In this document: piece after piece, positions 53,783 through 63,878 of the stretch
How the letters are laid out: the number at the start of each line of letters is the position of its first letter
How positions within the stretch are numbered: position 1 is the first letter of the stretch
DNA from: JANQFV01 sp964468185
GTDB lineage: Bacteria > Planctomycetota > Phycisphaerae > UBA1845 > Fen-1342
Assembly (NCBI GenBank): GCA_964468185.1
Contig: CAYXTR010000023.1
Coordinates: 1 to 64,000, forward strand
DNA length: 64,000 bases
Reading direction: 5' to 3'
Program-made: the position numbers and the translations under genes
The notes under the pieces: model-generated
Seen by the model: the letters and a program-made list of their open reading frames with translations, nothing else
What the model was told of the DNA's origin: nothing
Database searches by the model: none

Positions 53783-56700
53783 ATGACGACCACCAGAAGA
53801 CTCAGTGCGCGCCTCGTCGCCGCCGTTGTGCTCGGCGTCCTTTGCACAGTCATACCGGCGCTCGCGATACCGCCGGCGCCACCCAATGACACCCCCGCCA
53901 CCGCGGAAATTATCGGCCCCGTGCCGGTACGAGTCTTCGGCACCACGGTGCAGGCGGCCAGCGACATCAATGCCGCGCCTGGCCTGCCCGGCATCGACCC
54001 CTACGTTGACGGACCTGACGTGTTCTACGGTTTCACGCCGGACGCAAGCGGCCCTTATCGCGTTCAGCTCCTGCCGTGGCAGAAGGCACCGCTGCGATCG
54101 TCGGATCGCAGGTTCACCATCTATCTGTTCGACGACAATGACACGTTCCTGGCCGGTGCCCGCGCCCCCGGCGATGCCCGTCCGGTTCACTTCGACGTGA
54201 CGTTGACCGCCGGTACGCAATACACGATCGGCGTGGACCACGCCGCGGAAACCCACGACAACTTCACGTTCACGCTGCTGGTCGACGCGGCCACCTTTCC
54301 GAATCCGGACGACTGTGCCGGCGTCCATGACTTGCCGGCTACGACACCGTCGCTCGTTCTGAATGAAATCGGCGGCGCTTGGGACGACTTCGGTTTCACG
54401 CAGAGTGGCGGCCGCTGCGCGGTGGCGAACACGACCGCGGCCCCTGGCAATGACCACGTTTACCGGTTCACGGCCCCCGCGGACGGGGACTACGCCATCG
54501 AACTTGCCAGCAGCGGCTTCGATGCGGTGCTATACGTCAACGAGGTCTGTCCGCCGCTCTATCCTGAGGGTTGCCTTGGCGCCTCGAACCATAGCACCTC
54601 CACCAGCAGTGGCGGTCGGCATGAGCTGGTGGTCGTCACGTTATCGGCCGGTGTCGATTGTTACATCTATGTCGACAACGGCAGTACGACGAACCCGACC
54701 GGCTCCTACGCGCTGATCGTTGATGACGCGTTCACTTACGAGATTACCGAGATTGAGCCGAACGACTTCGCTGCTGAGGCCACACCGATCATCACGCCGC
54801 TGAATGGCGGTCAGTTAGTTGGCCCCGGCGACGAGGACTGGTTCCTAATTGACGGTCTTGCCGGCGACCGCGTGTTTGCCTGGGCGAATAACGGTGGCTC
54901 GAGCAACAGCACGCTCGATACGGACATGGGCTTTTACGCGGCCGACGGCACGACGTTGGTCGAATTCGACGACGAGGATGCCGACGGCGCGGACGCCCCG
55001 ATCGAAGATCTGCGATATATCTACTCGACGTCGGCACCGGTGCTCGCGGGCGTCGAGCTGGTCACTGATGCACCGCATTTTCTCCGCGTCACCAAGCAGA
55101 ACGAGACTGGCACGGTCCACCGGTATCGTCTGCACGTGGGCGTCGAGCCGGGCGATCGCACGCCCCTGAGCGAGTGCGAGCCCAACGACACGATCGCGCA
55201 GGCGGATGTAACGGGCAAGGACTATTTCACCGGCGCGGTCACGACGACCGATGACTCCGACTTCTATGCGTTCAAGGCCGACAAGGGCGAACGCGTTTTC
55301 ATCGCGCTTGACGGCGATCCGGAACGTGACTCCAGTGGCTTTGACTCGGCCGGCAATGACCCGAATGCATTCAACGCCCGGCTCACGATTTATGATCCCG
55401 ATGGCGACGTGCTGATCAGCGACATCAGCGATTCCAACTCCGCCCAGACCCCGCCGGCTGACTATCCGGCTCAGGGCGGCTTCTTTGTGGTCAAGTCCAG
55501 CGGCACACACTATGTCGAAGTGTCAGCCGCCTCTTCGCAGGTCGGACCAACGGAGACCTACGAGCTGGCCATCTTCAAGAACGCCAGTGCACCGCCGCTC
55601 ACCGAAGTCTTCGACCCGGTGATCGATCTCACGCCCGATTTTGAAGGCAATATCATCCTGGGCGCGGCACGGGATGAACTGCCCGGCGACACCGGCGTTT
55701 GCGATATCGAACTCTACGCCGAGACCAACCTGCAATTGACCAATGTGGGCTCGCTCCCCGGTGCGGTCGTCACCTTCAACATCGAGCTGATCGACACGCA
55801 GCAGAGTGGTTTCGGCAAGCTGCTGGTGACCGACTGTGCCGGTAATACGGCGTGCCAGGTCGTCACGATCGACGTGTTCCCGCCGATCTGTGACGGGTTC
55901 AACTTCTCGCGGCGTACCCCGGCCAGTCTGCACGACCCCATCCACGTGACCGACAACGATTCCACGGGCATTTTCGGGACCATCGACATCAACGAGCCCG
56001 GGGCCGTCACCGACGTCAACGTCACCGTCAACATCGATACGCTCGATACCGGCGACCTCGACATCTACCTGGTCAGCCCGCAGGGCACGGTCGTCGAGCT
56101 TGTTACCGACCGGATGAGCAGCCTTGGGACCGACATGGTGGAGGTGACGTTTGATGATTCGGCGGAGGAGATTCTCCCCATTCTGGGCTCCGCCGCGCCG
56201 TATACCGGGACGTGGTTGCCGGAGGATCCGCAAGGTCTCGCGCAACTTAACGGCGAAGATGCGCAGGGCACGTGGCAGCTCAACGTCATCGACGACAGCT
56301 CCAGCGACGACTTCGGTGCGACGCTCGTACGCTGGGCACTCGAGATCGAGGCCGGCTTCGCCGGTCCGGAGACCTTCTCCGGCCTGGCCAGTGACGATAC
56401 GGGCTTCGACGCCGGTATCGCCTCGATCGAGCTGATCGATCCGGTGAATGTCGAGCTGACGTTGCCCGATACGTTCGAACCGGGCGACCTCGTTGTTCCG
56501 TACACGGTAACGTTGATTGACCCGACGCAGGACGGCGCCGGTACGGTCCTGGTCACCGATCTCCAGGCCAATACCTGCGAGTCCATCATCGCGCTCAACG
56601 GCGTCGCCGATACAACCGGCCCCGACGTCACAGGCAGCGTGACGACGGACCTGACGATCAAGCGCGAAGTCCAGCAGATCGTTCCGCCCAGCGCGCCGTC

Positions 56701-58603
56701 GGGCGTCGTCTCGACGATTACGATCGACGAGACCTTTCTGGTCGGCGAAGTGGAGGTTGCGTTGACCGTCGACAGCGAGAACCAGGGCCGCATCGCCGCC
56801 CGCCTTGCGCACTCCGGCTCCATGGCTTCGCTCGTGAATCGCATCGGCATGGACGATCGCGGTGCCGCCGGCAATACGAAAAACAGCTTCGACGTCCTGC
56901 TGGATGATGACGCACCGCAGGAGGACGACATCCACGTCGAGCCGGCCCTCGGGTCGGTCGCGACGCTCGGGCTGCATCAGCCGGATGGCCGCGGCAAGTT
57001 CTTTGGCGACGGCATCACGACGGATCGGCGGGACAGCATGCTGTTCGAGTTGGCCGGCACGTTGTCGGCGGGTGCATGGGATCTGCTGGTTGCGGACACG
57101 CGGATGATCAGCGCTTCGGAGAATATCTTCCGCCGCTGGGCGCTGACGCTGAAGAGCCCCTGCGGACCGGAGCGTTTTGTGGGCCGCGTGCTGGACGTTC
57201 AGCCTGGCGCGGGCGTGTGCACGATTGCCCTGGCGGACGGGGCGACCAATCTCATGGTCGTGGCCGACTTCGCGGCGGGTGCCGAGGTGGTTGACTTCCG
57301 CGTTGAACTCGTCGATCCGAACCTGCCTGGTAGCGGTACGCTCGAAGTTACCGACTGCGCCAACAACACGACGCAGCTTGCGATCGCACTCGCCGCCGCG
57401 TCGTCCGATCAGGACTTCCCGGTCGTTGGCGGAGCGCTCAACGGTGACACGCTCGAGTTTGAAGGCACGGCGACGGACGCCGAGCCCACCGACAGCGGCA
57501 TTGCCAGTGTCGAACTTGCGCCCTACAGCACGAATCTGCAAATCGTGTCGGTCACGCCCGATCCGCCGAACGGCGCCGCGAGTGTCGACTTCGTCATCGG
57601 TCTGATCGACCCCATGCAGAATGGGCGCGGCTACGTTCGCATCACCGACGGGTGCGGTTGGCGGGCTCACAAGCAGATTGAGATCGACGCCACGCCGCCG
57701 GAGTGCAGCGGCACCGTTGGCCATACCAAGCGGTACATCAGTACACACCAGCCACTCGACATCCCGGACAACAACCCGCAGGGTGTCGTCTCGTCGATCT
57801 ACGTACCGGATGAGGACATCATCGCCGACGTGGACATCACGATTAACATCCGCCACCCGTTCGATGATGACATCGACCTGATCCTGATCAGCCCGCCGCA
57901 GACGACGTTGTTCACCGACATTGGCAGCACAGGCAACGACTTCATCGATACCACGCTCGATGACGAAGCGGCGGAGCCGATTCCCGATTCGTTCGCCGAG
58001 GCGCCGTTCACCGGCCGGTACCAGCCTGAGGCCGGGCCCATTCTTCAGAACCTGGACGGCGAACCGGCACTCGGCGACTGGAACCTGCGCATCATCGACG
58101 ACAAGACCAACGATACCGGTGAGTTTCTGAGCTGGGCGGTCACGATCACGGCCGATACGTTCCCCGAGCGTTTCGATGGGCGTGTGGAAGATAGCGAGCC
58201 GCTCGCCTCCGGCGTTTGCACGATCGAACTGCTGCCGGACGCTGAGAACCTTGCGCTGGTCGTCGACCCGTTCGAGTCCGGCGATGCGATCGTGCGCTAC
58301 TCGGTCGAGTTGATGAACCTGAACCTCGACGGCACGGGCACCGTTCGCATTACCGATTGCGGCGGCAGTTTCTGTGAGATACCCGTCGCTCTGACCGGGG
58401 CCGGCTTCCCGCTGGGCGATATGGACTGCGATGGCGACGTCGACTTCGACGACATCTCGCCGTTCGTGGTGGCACTTGGCGGTGAGGCGGCGTATGCGGC
58501 GCAGTATCCGGACTGCGTCTGGCTGAACGGCGACATTGACGGCAACGGCACCGTTGACTTCGACGACATCAGCCCGTTCGTAGCCCTGTTGAGCGGCAAG
58601 TAG
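53783..58603 (+). CDS. secreted P-domain and EF-hand repeat protein
   Basis: The 1606-residue protein begins with a signal peptide (AAVVLGVLCTVIPALA). The N-terminal part has several pre-peptidase-like beta domains (about residues 30-600). Three proprotein-convertase P-type domains follow (about 705-856, 952-1122 and 1310-1457), with linker modules near 860 and 1230 that share the SIELIDPVN/SVELAPYS pattern. The C-terminus is a dockerin-like EF-hand pair (GDMDCDGDVDFDDISPFVVA and IDGNGTVDFDDISPFVALL, about 1542-1606). No catalytic motif was recognised. GGAGGAC precedes the ATG. It is probably a large surface or matrix adhesin; its partner is unknown. Confidence 0.85.
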   Translation: MTTTRRLSARLVAAVVLGVLCTVIPALAIPPAPPNDTPATAEIIGPVPVRVFGTTVQAASDINAAPGLPGIDPYVDGPDVFYGFTPDASGPYRVQLLPWQKAPLRSSDRRFTIYLFDDNDTFLAGARAPGDARPVHFDVTLTAGTQYTIGVDHAAETHDNFTFTLLVDAATFPNPDDCAGVHDLPATTPSLVLNEIGGAWDDFGFTQSGGRCAVANTTAAPGNDHVYRFTAPADGDYAIELASSGFDAVLYVNEVCPPLYPEGCLGASNHSTSTSSGGRHELVVVTLSAGVDCYIYVDNGSTTNPTGSYALIVDDAFTYEITEIEPNDFAAEATPIITPLNGGQLVGPGDEDWFLIDGLAGDRVFAWANNGGSSNSTLDTDMGFYAADGTTLVEFDDEDADGADAPIEDLRYIYSTSAPVLAGVELVTDAPHFLRVTKQNETGTVHRYRLHVGVEPGDRTPLSECEPNDTIAQADVTGKDYFTGAVTTTDDSDFYAFKADKGERVFIALDGDPERDSSGFDSAGNDPNAFNARLTIYDPDGDVLISDISDSNSAQTPPADYPAQGGFFVVKSSGTHYVEVSAASSQVGPTETYELAIFKNASAPPLTEVFDPVIDLTPDFEGNIILGAARDELPGDTGVCDIELYAETNLQLTNVGSLPGAVVTFNIELIDTQQSGFGKLLVTDCAGNTACQVVTIDVFPPICDGFNFSRRTPASLHDPIHVTDNDSTGIFGTIDINEPGAVTDVNVTVNIDTLDTGDLDIYLVSPQGTVVELVTDRMSSLGTDMVEVTFDDSAEEILPILGSAAPYTGTWLPEDPQGLAQLNGEDAQGTWQLNVIDDSSSDDFGATLVRWALEIEAGFAGPETFSGLASDDTGFDAGIASIELIDPVNVELTLPDTFEPGDLVVPYTVTLIDPTQDGAGTVLVTDLQANTCESIIALNGVADTTGPDVTGSVTTDLTIKREVQQIVPPSAPSGVVSTITIDETFLVGEVEVALTVDSENQGRIAARLAHSGSMASLVNRIGMDDRGAAGNTKNSFDVLLDDDAPQEDDIHVEPALGSVATLGLHQPDGRGKFFGDGITTDRRDSMLFELAGTLSAGAWDLLVADTRMISASENIFRRWALTLKSPCGPERFVGRVLDVQPGAGVCTIALADGATNLMVVADFAAGAEVVDFRVELVDPNLPGSGTLEVTDCANNTTQLAIALAAASSDQDFPVVGGALNGDTLEFEGTATDAEPTDSGIASVELAPYSTNLQIVSVTPDPPNGAASVDFVIGLIDPMQNGRGYVRITDGCGWRAHKQIEIDATPPECSGTVGHTKRYISTHQPLDIPDNNPQGVVSSIYVPDEDIIADVDITINIRHPFDDDIDLILISPPQTTLFTDIGSTGNDFIDTTLDDEAAEPIPDSFAEAPFTGRYQPEAGPILQNLDGEPALGDWNLRIIDDKTNDTGEFLSWAVTITADTFPERFDGRVEDSEPLASGVCTIELLPDAENLALVVDPFESGDAIVRYSVELMNLNLDGTGTVRITDCGGSFCEIPVALTGAGFPLGDMDCDGDVDFDDISPFVVALGGEAAYAAQYPDCVWLNGDIDGNGTVDFDDISPFVALLSGK

Positions 58604-58616
58604 ACAGCGGAACAGG

Positions 58617-58655
58617 CCGTCCACCACGCGACGATACCGCGCGCGTGGTGGACGG
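58617..58655 (+). terminator. strong hairpin after the P-domain protein gene
   Basis: CCGTCCACCACGCG (58617-58630) pairs perfectly with CGCGTGGTGGACGG (58642-58655), a 14-bp stem with an 11-base loop. Only AGTTTGT follows, so the T-run is weak. It lies 14 bp after the stop and probably ends the message. Confidence 0.65.
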
Positions 58656-58694
58656 AGTTTGTATCGTGGAGTGACAAGCCCGGCCCCACGGGAG

Positions 58695-59681
58695 TTATCG
58701 CAGGCAATACGTCCGTAGCTCTTTCCAGTCGCCCTCCGCGTGGCGGACATCTGCCAGAGGGACGCCACGCAGATAGGCGAGCGCATATTGAACGAGACCG
58801 AATCCCGGGCCACCGACGTTTGCGGTGAACGCGCAGTTGTGTGTTGTATCGCCAGACCGCGCAAACGCGTGATCAGACGGTGCGTCGACGATGAGCATGC
58901 CGTCCTCAGGCACGTTCTCCACGATGTCGCTCACTCTTGCACGTAACTCAGCCAGATAAACCGCGCTCAACTTCCCCTGCTCATATTCGCGTCCCGGCAT
59001 ATCCGTGCCTGCAGTTCGGACTACCGTTCCGTCGGGCCACGCCGCAGCCAGCAGTCCACCGGTTCTGCAATCATCGGGGGCGGGATAGCCGGGAAGACGC
59101 CACACCACAAACAGCGGCGTTGCCGCCGGCCCATCGGCTGCACGCGTCTGCGTCGTCGGTAGATGCAGCGCATCCTCGTCATCGTCTGCTGACTCCACTT
59201 TCAGCAACCAGCCTCCGTCGGTATCCCGTCGCCAAGTGCGGCCAGCATCATCGATCAGCACGTCAAACACGCCATCGCCGTCCTGATCCTGGATGTGCTC
59301 GCACGAACCAGCGCCACCCGGTGTCGCCGGCGTCGCGGCGTACGTCGTGGACTTGCGACCTACTGTCTGATGAAAGTACGGGGAGAGGGCTACCGTATAC
59401 GCACCGTTTGTCGGCGTCAGCGGCAGGTGCACATGAAACGGACCTCCGGCCGTATGTACCATGATGTAGACGTCCTCGTTGTTCATGGCGCCCCGAAAGA
59501 CGTCATACGGTCCGAGGTTCCGCTCGAACTCGAGCGGGTATTCCGACAGTTCTTCCGCCGCTGCCGTAGACCCCGCAACCCGCTGCATTCCTATCACACT
59601 CAGCCGCCCGAGCCACACGCCGAGGACCAGCAAAAGCAGGCCGATGACGATGAGACACGCTGTGCGTAGCTTCCGCATCAT
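58695..59681 (-). CDS. membrane-anchored protein of unknown function
   Basis: The 328-residue protein has an N-terminal membrane helix (LIVIGLLLLVLGVWLG) after a short basic stretch. The extracytoplasmic part includes a DQDGDGVFDVLIDD acidic, EF-hand-like loop and a Cys-containing C-terminus (CEHIQ, DDCRTG, THNCAF, TYCLR). It is not a recognised family to me. It is convergent with the P-domain gene across the terminator. Confidence 0.6.
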   Translation of the reverse strand: MMRKLRTACLIVIGLLLLVLGVWLGRLSVIGMQRVAGSTAAAEELSEYPLEFERNLGPYDVFRGAMNNEDVYIMVHTAGGPFHVHLPLTPTNGAYTVALSPYFHQTVGRKSTTYAATPATPGGAGSCEHIQDQDGDGVFDVLIDDAGRTWRRDTDGGWLLKVESADDDEDALHLPTTQTRAADGPAATPLFVVWRLPGYPAPDDCRTGGLLAAAWPDGTVVRTAGTDMPGREYEQGKLSAVYLAELRARVSDIVENVPEDGMLIVDAPSDHAFARSGDTTHNCAFTANVGGPGFGLVQYALAYLRGVPLADVRHAEGDWKELRTYCLR

Positions 59682-60402
59682 TTCCCTCCGCCGTCCTTAG
59701 GACGTTCCACGACTGACTCGCGGCATTTGCGTTCCGCGCTGATCGCGCGACCCGCACGCCCGCGTTCGCATCACAGCAAGGGCGAGCTGGGCGCTGATGC
59801 ATTTGACGCTGCTCGTGCATTCTGCGCAGCGAATGCCACTCGATGTCTTTATAACCGGTCGACCCCGTCGACCACACCCGTGTTCCCACCGTTCAGCAGC
59901 AATGCAGCGCGCAAAAAAAGGACGGGCAACCCAGGCTGACGTCCGTTGGGGGTTGGGTTTCGAGCGAGGGGGCCATCAAGCGCGGATTTAGTCTGGAACC
60001 AATCCTGTTGATGGGCGCGGATCGTCAGCTCTTTCAGTCACCCGTCATCTTGTTTGCCAACCCCGCGGGGGTCGGCAGGATCAGAGAGCACCGGCTGAGC
60101 TTCCGTGCCTGACCGATGCGTCGCGGTCGTTTTCAGCCCATCCGTGAGCCGCGTCGCCGACCGGGATACTCATTGAATATCGCGACCGCCGGCTTTCGCC
60201 GGGACATGCTCGGCTCGGGAAGGCATACTCACTTCGACCGAACGCCTACATAATACCACAAGTTCTTATCAGACAGGCCGAAAAAATTGCCTGGATTATC
60301 AATATAGGCGGGCACGAGGTTTGATATAGGCAATTATTGCCGATATATGGTTACATATAGTGGCGATCGCTAGTACAGGTACCACATAGAGGGGGAGCGT
60401 GA
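59682..60402. other. non-coding stretch with an AT-rich island
   Basis: No convincing gene was found. From about 60240 to 60460 the base composition falls well below the high GC of the surroundings and short palindromes are frequent: GGCAATTATTGCC (60329-60341), GCGATCGC (60364-60371), and a GCCT...AGGC arrangement near 60289-60309. The region may be a regulatory or structural RNA element, or a remnant of acquired DNA. Short frames in 59727-59991 show no protein features. Confidence 0.4.
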
Positions 60403-60435
60403 AAAATCATGGCAGACTTTATTCTGCCCATTTTT
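60403..60435. terminator. bidirectional terminator-like hairpin
   Basis: GGCAGA (60411-60416) pairs with TCTGCC (60423-60428) across six bases. A-rich sequence (GAAAAATCAT) precedes it and ATTTTT follows, so each strand reads a hairpin followed by a T-run. It lies 34 bp beyond the stop of the 60469 gene and probably ends that minus-strand message. Confidence 0.6.
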
Positions 60436-60468
60436 CCAATTATTAGTGTGCTTAGATTCTCAGCAAGC

Positions 60469-61086
60469 TCAGGGTTTTACGTTCCCGTGCCCGACGCGGC
60501 GTAGTATCTTTCTTAGCAGCAAGTAGTTACGCCCACGATACCGCGTCACTTCCCCCGAAACGATGAACTCGCTGAATCCCGCCTCTGCCTCCCGCTCCAT
60601 CAGCTCCAAAAGCTGATTCTCGTGAATTTCCATCGTTCGTGTCGCCTTGCTCCCCTCGACCCGGCAGATAAACAGCGAACGCCCCTCCTCGCGCAGCAAA
60701 CGCCCCGGCCGCTCCACCAGAAACGTTCCCTCCAGCAGCAGCGAATTCCCCTCCGGATCCAACCCCTGCCGTTGGCCGTCGCTCTGCGCGGCCTCCTGCA
60801 GCGGCTTGATCGGGGTGCGGCCCTCCTGACGCCGCAGCAGGGCCTTCAAGGTCTCCGCCTGCTCGGGTTTGCGCAGACTGGATGGCGGGTTGGAGGTGGT
60901 GGGCGCAGGCTGTGTCGCCGTGGCAGGTTGCGTTTCCGCCCCGGCGGCGGGCGGTGTGGGTGGAGGCGTCTCGGGTGGTGTATCGGCCGGCTTGCCGCCC
61001 TCCTGCCCCAGGGTCTGGTTCAGACCGACTGCCGCCGCCAGCATGGCCCCCAATTGCAGCAATTCTCTACGCGTGTGCTCGGCCAT
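60469..61086 (-). CDS. Tat-type signal protein with Pro-rich linker, unknown
   Basis: The 205-residue protein starts with an RR-containing hydrophobic signal (HTRRELLQLGAMLAAAVGLN), then a Pro/Thr/Ala-rich linker, then a folded C-terminal domain (about residues 105-205: LLLEGTFLVERPGRLLREEG, ENQLLELMEREAEAGFSEFI and GEVTRYRGRNYLLLRKI). AGGAGG lies eight bases before the ATG at 61086, which was preferred to a longer ATG at 61164. I recognise no named family. It looks like an exported domain with beta strands, and its partner is unknown. Confidence 0.6.
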   Translation of the reverse strand: MAEHTRRELLQLGAMLAAAVGLNQTLGQEGGKPADTPPETPPPTPPAAGAETQPATATQPAPTTSNPPSSLRKPEQAETLKALLRRQEGRTPIKPLQEAAQSDGQRQGLDPEGNSLLLEGTFLVERPGRLLREEGRSLFICRVEGSKATRTMEIHENQLLELMEREAEAGFSEFIVSGEVTRYRGRNYLLLRKILRRVGHGNVKP

Positions 61087-61238
61087 CGCCTGTGCCTCCT
61101 GACTGCACCCAAGCGACAGAACCCGTTCCGGCATTCCGTCGAAGTCCGTCCATTCTGCCTGCACCCCGACAGCCTATATCGACCGAGCCGCCGCGTCGAA
61201 TCGACCGATAGAAAACGACAGCGGAGCGCGAGCAAGCC

Positions 61239-61916
61239 ATGGAACCAGTGATCATCTACGGTGCCGGCGGCCTCGGAGATCTGGTGCAGGACATTCTGCA
61301 GCAGGGCTCTCAGTACCGACCTGTCGCCTTCCTCGACTCCGACCCGGCGCGCCGTGGGCAGACGCATGCATCCCTGCCCATCCGCGGCGGTCTGGAACAT
61401 GCCGACGCGCTCCGTGCGGAAGGCGTCCGCAATGTCATCGTCGCCGTGGGCGACAACTTCACCCGGGTCTCCCTGGCCGAGACCCTCGCCGCCCGCGGGT
61501 TCGCGCTGGCGTCCGCCGTTCATCCGCTCGCCAGCATCTCACCTTCAGCGAAGCTGGGCCAGCACGTCGTGATCGGGGCGCGGGCAACGGTCTGCGTTCA
61601 TGCCAACATCTGCGACCACGCGATCCTCTCGGCAGGCGTGATCGCTGAGCATGACAACGTCATCGGCAAGGGCGCATTCCTCCACGCCGCCGTCCGCCTC
61701 GCCGGTGGCGTGACGATCGAAGAGTTCGCCATGCTGGAAATCGGGGCCACGGTCATCCCCGGTCGCCGCGTCGGACGTGCAGCGCGCGTGCGGGCCGGCG
61801 CAGTGGTCATTCGCGACGTAGCTGCCGGGGCCCAGGAGCTCGGCGCCACGGCATCGGCCGACGCGCTGGCACCGTCGCGTTTTCGACCAGAGTCCGAAAA
61901 CGCCCACGCCACGTAA
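61239..61916 (+). CDS. NeuD/PglD-like hexapeptide acetyltransferase
   Basis: The 225-residue protein has an N-terminal Rossmann-like part (VIIYGAGGLGDLVQDILQQG) and left-handed beta-helix hexapeptide repeats (HVVIGARATVCVHANICDHA, then AGVIAEHDNVIGKGAFLHAA). This is the organisation of sialic-acid O-acetyltransferase NeuD and sugar N-acetyltransferase PglD. A catalytic His is in the repeat region. It may serve surface glycan synthesis. Its TAA stop directly abuts the stop of the convergent permease gene. Confidence 0.85.
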   Translation: MEPVIIYGAGGLGDLVQDILQQGSQYRPVAFLDSDPARRGQTHASLPIRGGLEHADALRAEGVRNVIVAVGDNFTRVSLAETLAARGFALASAVHPLASISPSAKLGQHVVIGARATVCVHANICDHAILSAGVIAEHDNVIGKGAFLHAAVRLAGGVTIEEFAMLEIGATVIPGRRVGRAARVRAGAVVIRDVAAGAQELGATASADALAPSRFRPESENAHAT

Positions 61917-63791
61917 TCACGCCGACTGTCGCCGCACGGTCATATCAAAGCCGCGCACCATGCTGTTGTAGAGGGCGTACGTCACGCCGAGGAACACGAC
62001 TGCTGATACCACGCTGAACACCGCGCAAGTCACGCGGAACATGCTCACGGCGCTGGTCGATACGCTCGTCGGATTGCCCGACCAGTTCGAATTCGCATAG
62101 CCCACCGACTTCCACGGATCCAACAGCGCGTCGATCGCCCACATGGGCGTGAACGGCAGCACCACTGCCGCCACACTGGGGCTCGTGCCGCGCATCGCCG
62201 CGCCGCAAGCCGTCAGCAACCCCGCGGCCCCCAGTACAATTGCCGTACTGATCATCACCGCCTGGACGGTCTTCTTCGACAGCAGTGAGAAATGCAGCCC
62301 GATCATCGCCGAGAGGGCCGCGAACGCGACCATCAGCAGTGGCACCATGAACACGGCTTCGACCGTCACGACGTTCGGCTCGTCAAACCGCAACATGTCC
62401 ATGGCGGCGAAGAGCGCGATGGTAACGGTTGGCACGCCGATCAGCGGAATCACCAGCCGCACGAGCCCCTGCAGCATACCCGCGATGATGTACCGGCTCG
62501 TCAGCGGGGTCGAAAGCAGCAGTTCAATCGTCAGTGACTCCTTCTCGCGTGTCAGCGTCGTCGCCGCCGTATTTGTCACCACAAGCAGAATCACGGCGAG
62601 TTCGACCCAGATCAGTGGCACGAGCCAGAGGCGCACATTTGCCGCCGCCAGCGCCCCCGTACCCCACGCGCCGGTGTGATAGCTCACCAACAGAACGACA
62701 CCCGCCACAAGACCCGCGATGATAAACAGCAATCGCAACATCGACCGCCCCCCTGCCGACGCCCGGGTCGCGGCCTCCCGCCACGCGATCGGATTCCGCC
62801 ATACTTTCCGCGGTTCCCGTCGCCGATCGCCGAGGGCGCGCGGTTGGAACCAAGCCGCGATGCGGGTGAAGAACGTTGTCTCGCCTTCCTTGGCACCGCG
62901 CCGCACGTAGATCAGGCTGATCAACACCATCAGCGCCGACGCCAGTGTGGTCAGGAGCATGTACCCATACTGCGGGTACGCCAGGAACCACCAGAACGGC
63001 CAGCCATGCTCATATAACCGTGCCGCTGGCGGTGCCGGCGTCTGCCCGGTCACAACCATCAGTGCCAGAAACGGGTGCAGCGGTGCCACCCAGCTCATCC
63101 GATATTGCACCGTCGTGCTGAGAAACGTGTCCGACGCATCCGCCGCGGCAAGCTGGCCGTACGGCGATATCCCGAACATGCCGATCGCGAGCAAGTAGAC
63201 GGCGACGCCTGCAAAGAAGGCGAAGATGGTCCGCCGCGTGCCGATCTTCAGGAAGCTGATCATGATCGCGATCGAACCGGTGACCAGCCCGGTGCATGCC
63301 GCCAGGCCGAAACTCTCGAAGATCTCGCGCGTCGTCACCCCGCCGTAGATCATCGTGATACAGAAGATTGGCAATCCCGACAGCAGCAGCACCCACACGA
63401 AGTAGATTCGCGAGAACAACGAGCCGAGCACGATCTGCGCATTCGACATCGGCGTGGTCAGCAGAATGTGATACGTATTCGCGTCTTTCTCCTGGGTAAT
63501 CGCCCCCGCACAGAACACGGGTGCGATGAAGCTCATCAAGAAGAGCTGCACCATGCTGACGACCATGAAGGTCTTGGTCGCATCCTTGGCCAAGTCAGCC
63601 AGTGAGCCCTCCGGACCGCCCAGCAGCAGCCCCTTCCCCAGCAGGAACACGACCACGAGCGCCACCAGGTAGATCAACCGCGCCCACAGGTGCCGCGAGC
63701 GCTTCCCCCCTGCCGACACTACCCGCACCAGAATCGGATTGGCCGGCAACAACCGCCAGAACCAAAGCCCGATATCACCCAGAATACCCAT
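61917..63791 (-). CDS. ABC-2-type transporter permease, two permease halves
   Basis: The 624-residue protein is an integral membrane protein with about twelve helices in two repeated halves. Each has the N-terminal DANTYHILLTTPMSNAQIVL or KESLTIELLLSTPLTSRYII signature of ABC-2 permeases, so two subunits appear fused. The partner ATPase is not in view; a protein end encoded upstream on the same strand (63879-64000) may be part of the operon. The ATG at 63791 has GAGGTG upstream; a longer ATG at 63860 would add non-hydrophobic residues. Substrate unknown. Confidence 0.85.
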   Translation of the reverse strand: MGILGDIGLWFWRLLPANPILVRVVSAGGKRSRHLWARLIYLVALVVVFLLGKGLLLGGPEGSLADLAKDATKTFMVVSMVQLFLMSFIAPVFCAGAITQEKDANTYHILLTTPMSNAQIVLGSLFSRIYFVWVLLLSGLPIFCITMIYGGVTTREIFESFGLAACTGLVTGSIAIMISFLKIGTRRTIFAFFAGVAVYLLAIGMFGISPYGQLAAADASDTFLSTTVQYRMSWVAPLHPFLALMVVTGQTPAPPAARLYEHGWPFWWFLAYPQYGYMLLTTLASALMVLISLIYVRRGAKEGETTFFTRIAAWFQPRALGDRRREPRKVWRNPIAWREAATRASAGGRSMLRLLFIIAGLVAGVVLLVSYHTGAWGTGALAAANVRLWLVPLIWVELAVILLVVTNTAATTLTREKESLTIELLLSTPLTSRYIIAGMLQGLVRLVIPLIGVPTVTIALFAAMDMLRFDEPNVVTVEAVFMVPLLMVAFAALSAMIGLHFSLLSKKTVQAVMISTAIVLGAAGLLTACGAAMRGTSPSVAAVVLPFTPMWAIDALLDPWKSVGYANSNWSGNPTSVSTSAVSMFRVTCAVFSVVSAVVFLGVTYALYNSMVRGFDMTVRRQSA

Positions 63792-63878
63792 AGTCACCTC
63801 GGCCTGCGGTCTCGCTACGCAATCGAGCGGCGCTTTCGCAGTTCTTGAACCGACTCGCATGCATCGTACGCCCCTCCA

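Noticed and set aside
55523..58864. 1113-residue minus-strand reading frame antisense to the P-domain protein
   Set aside because: Arg/Asp/Val-rich shadow of a well-supported plus-strand gene with signal peptide and conserved domains; no signal or domain on the minus strand.
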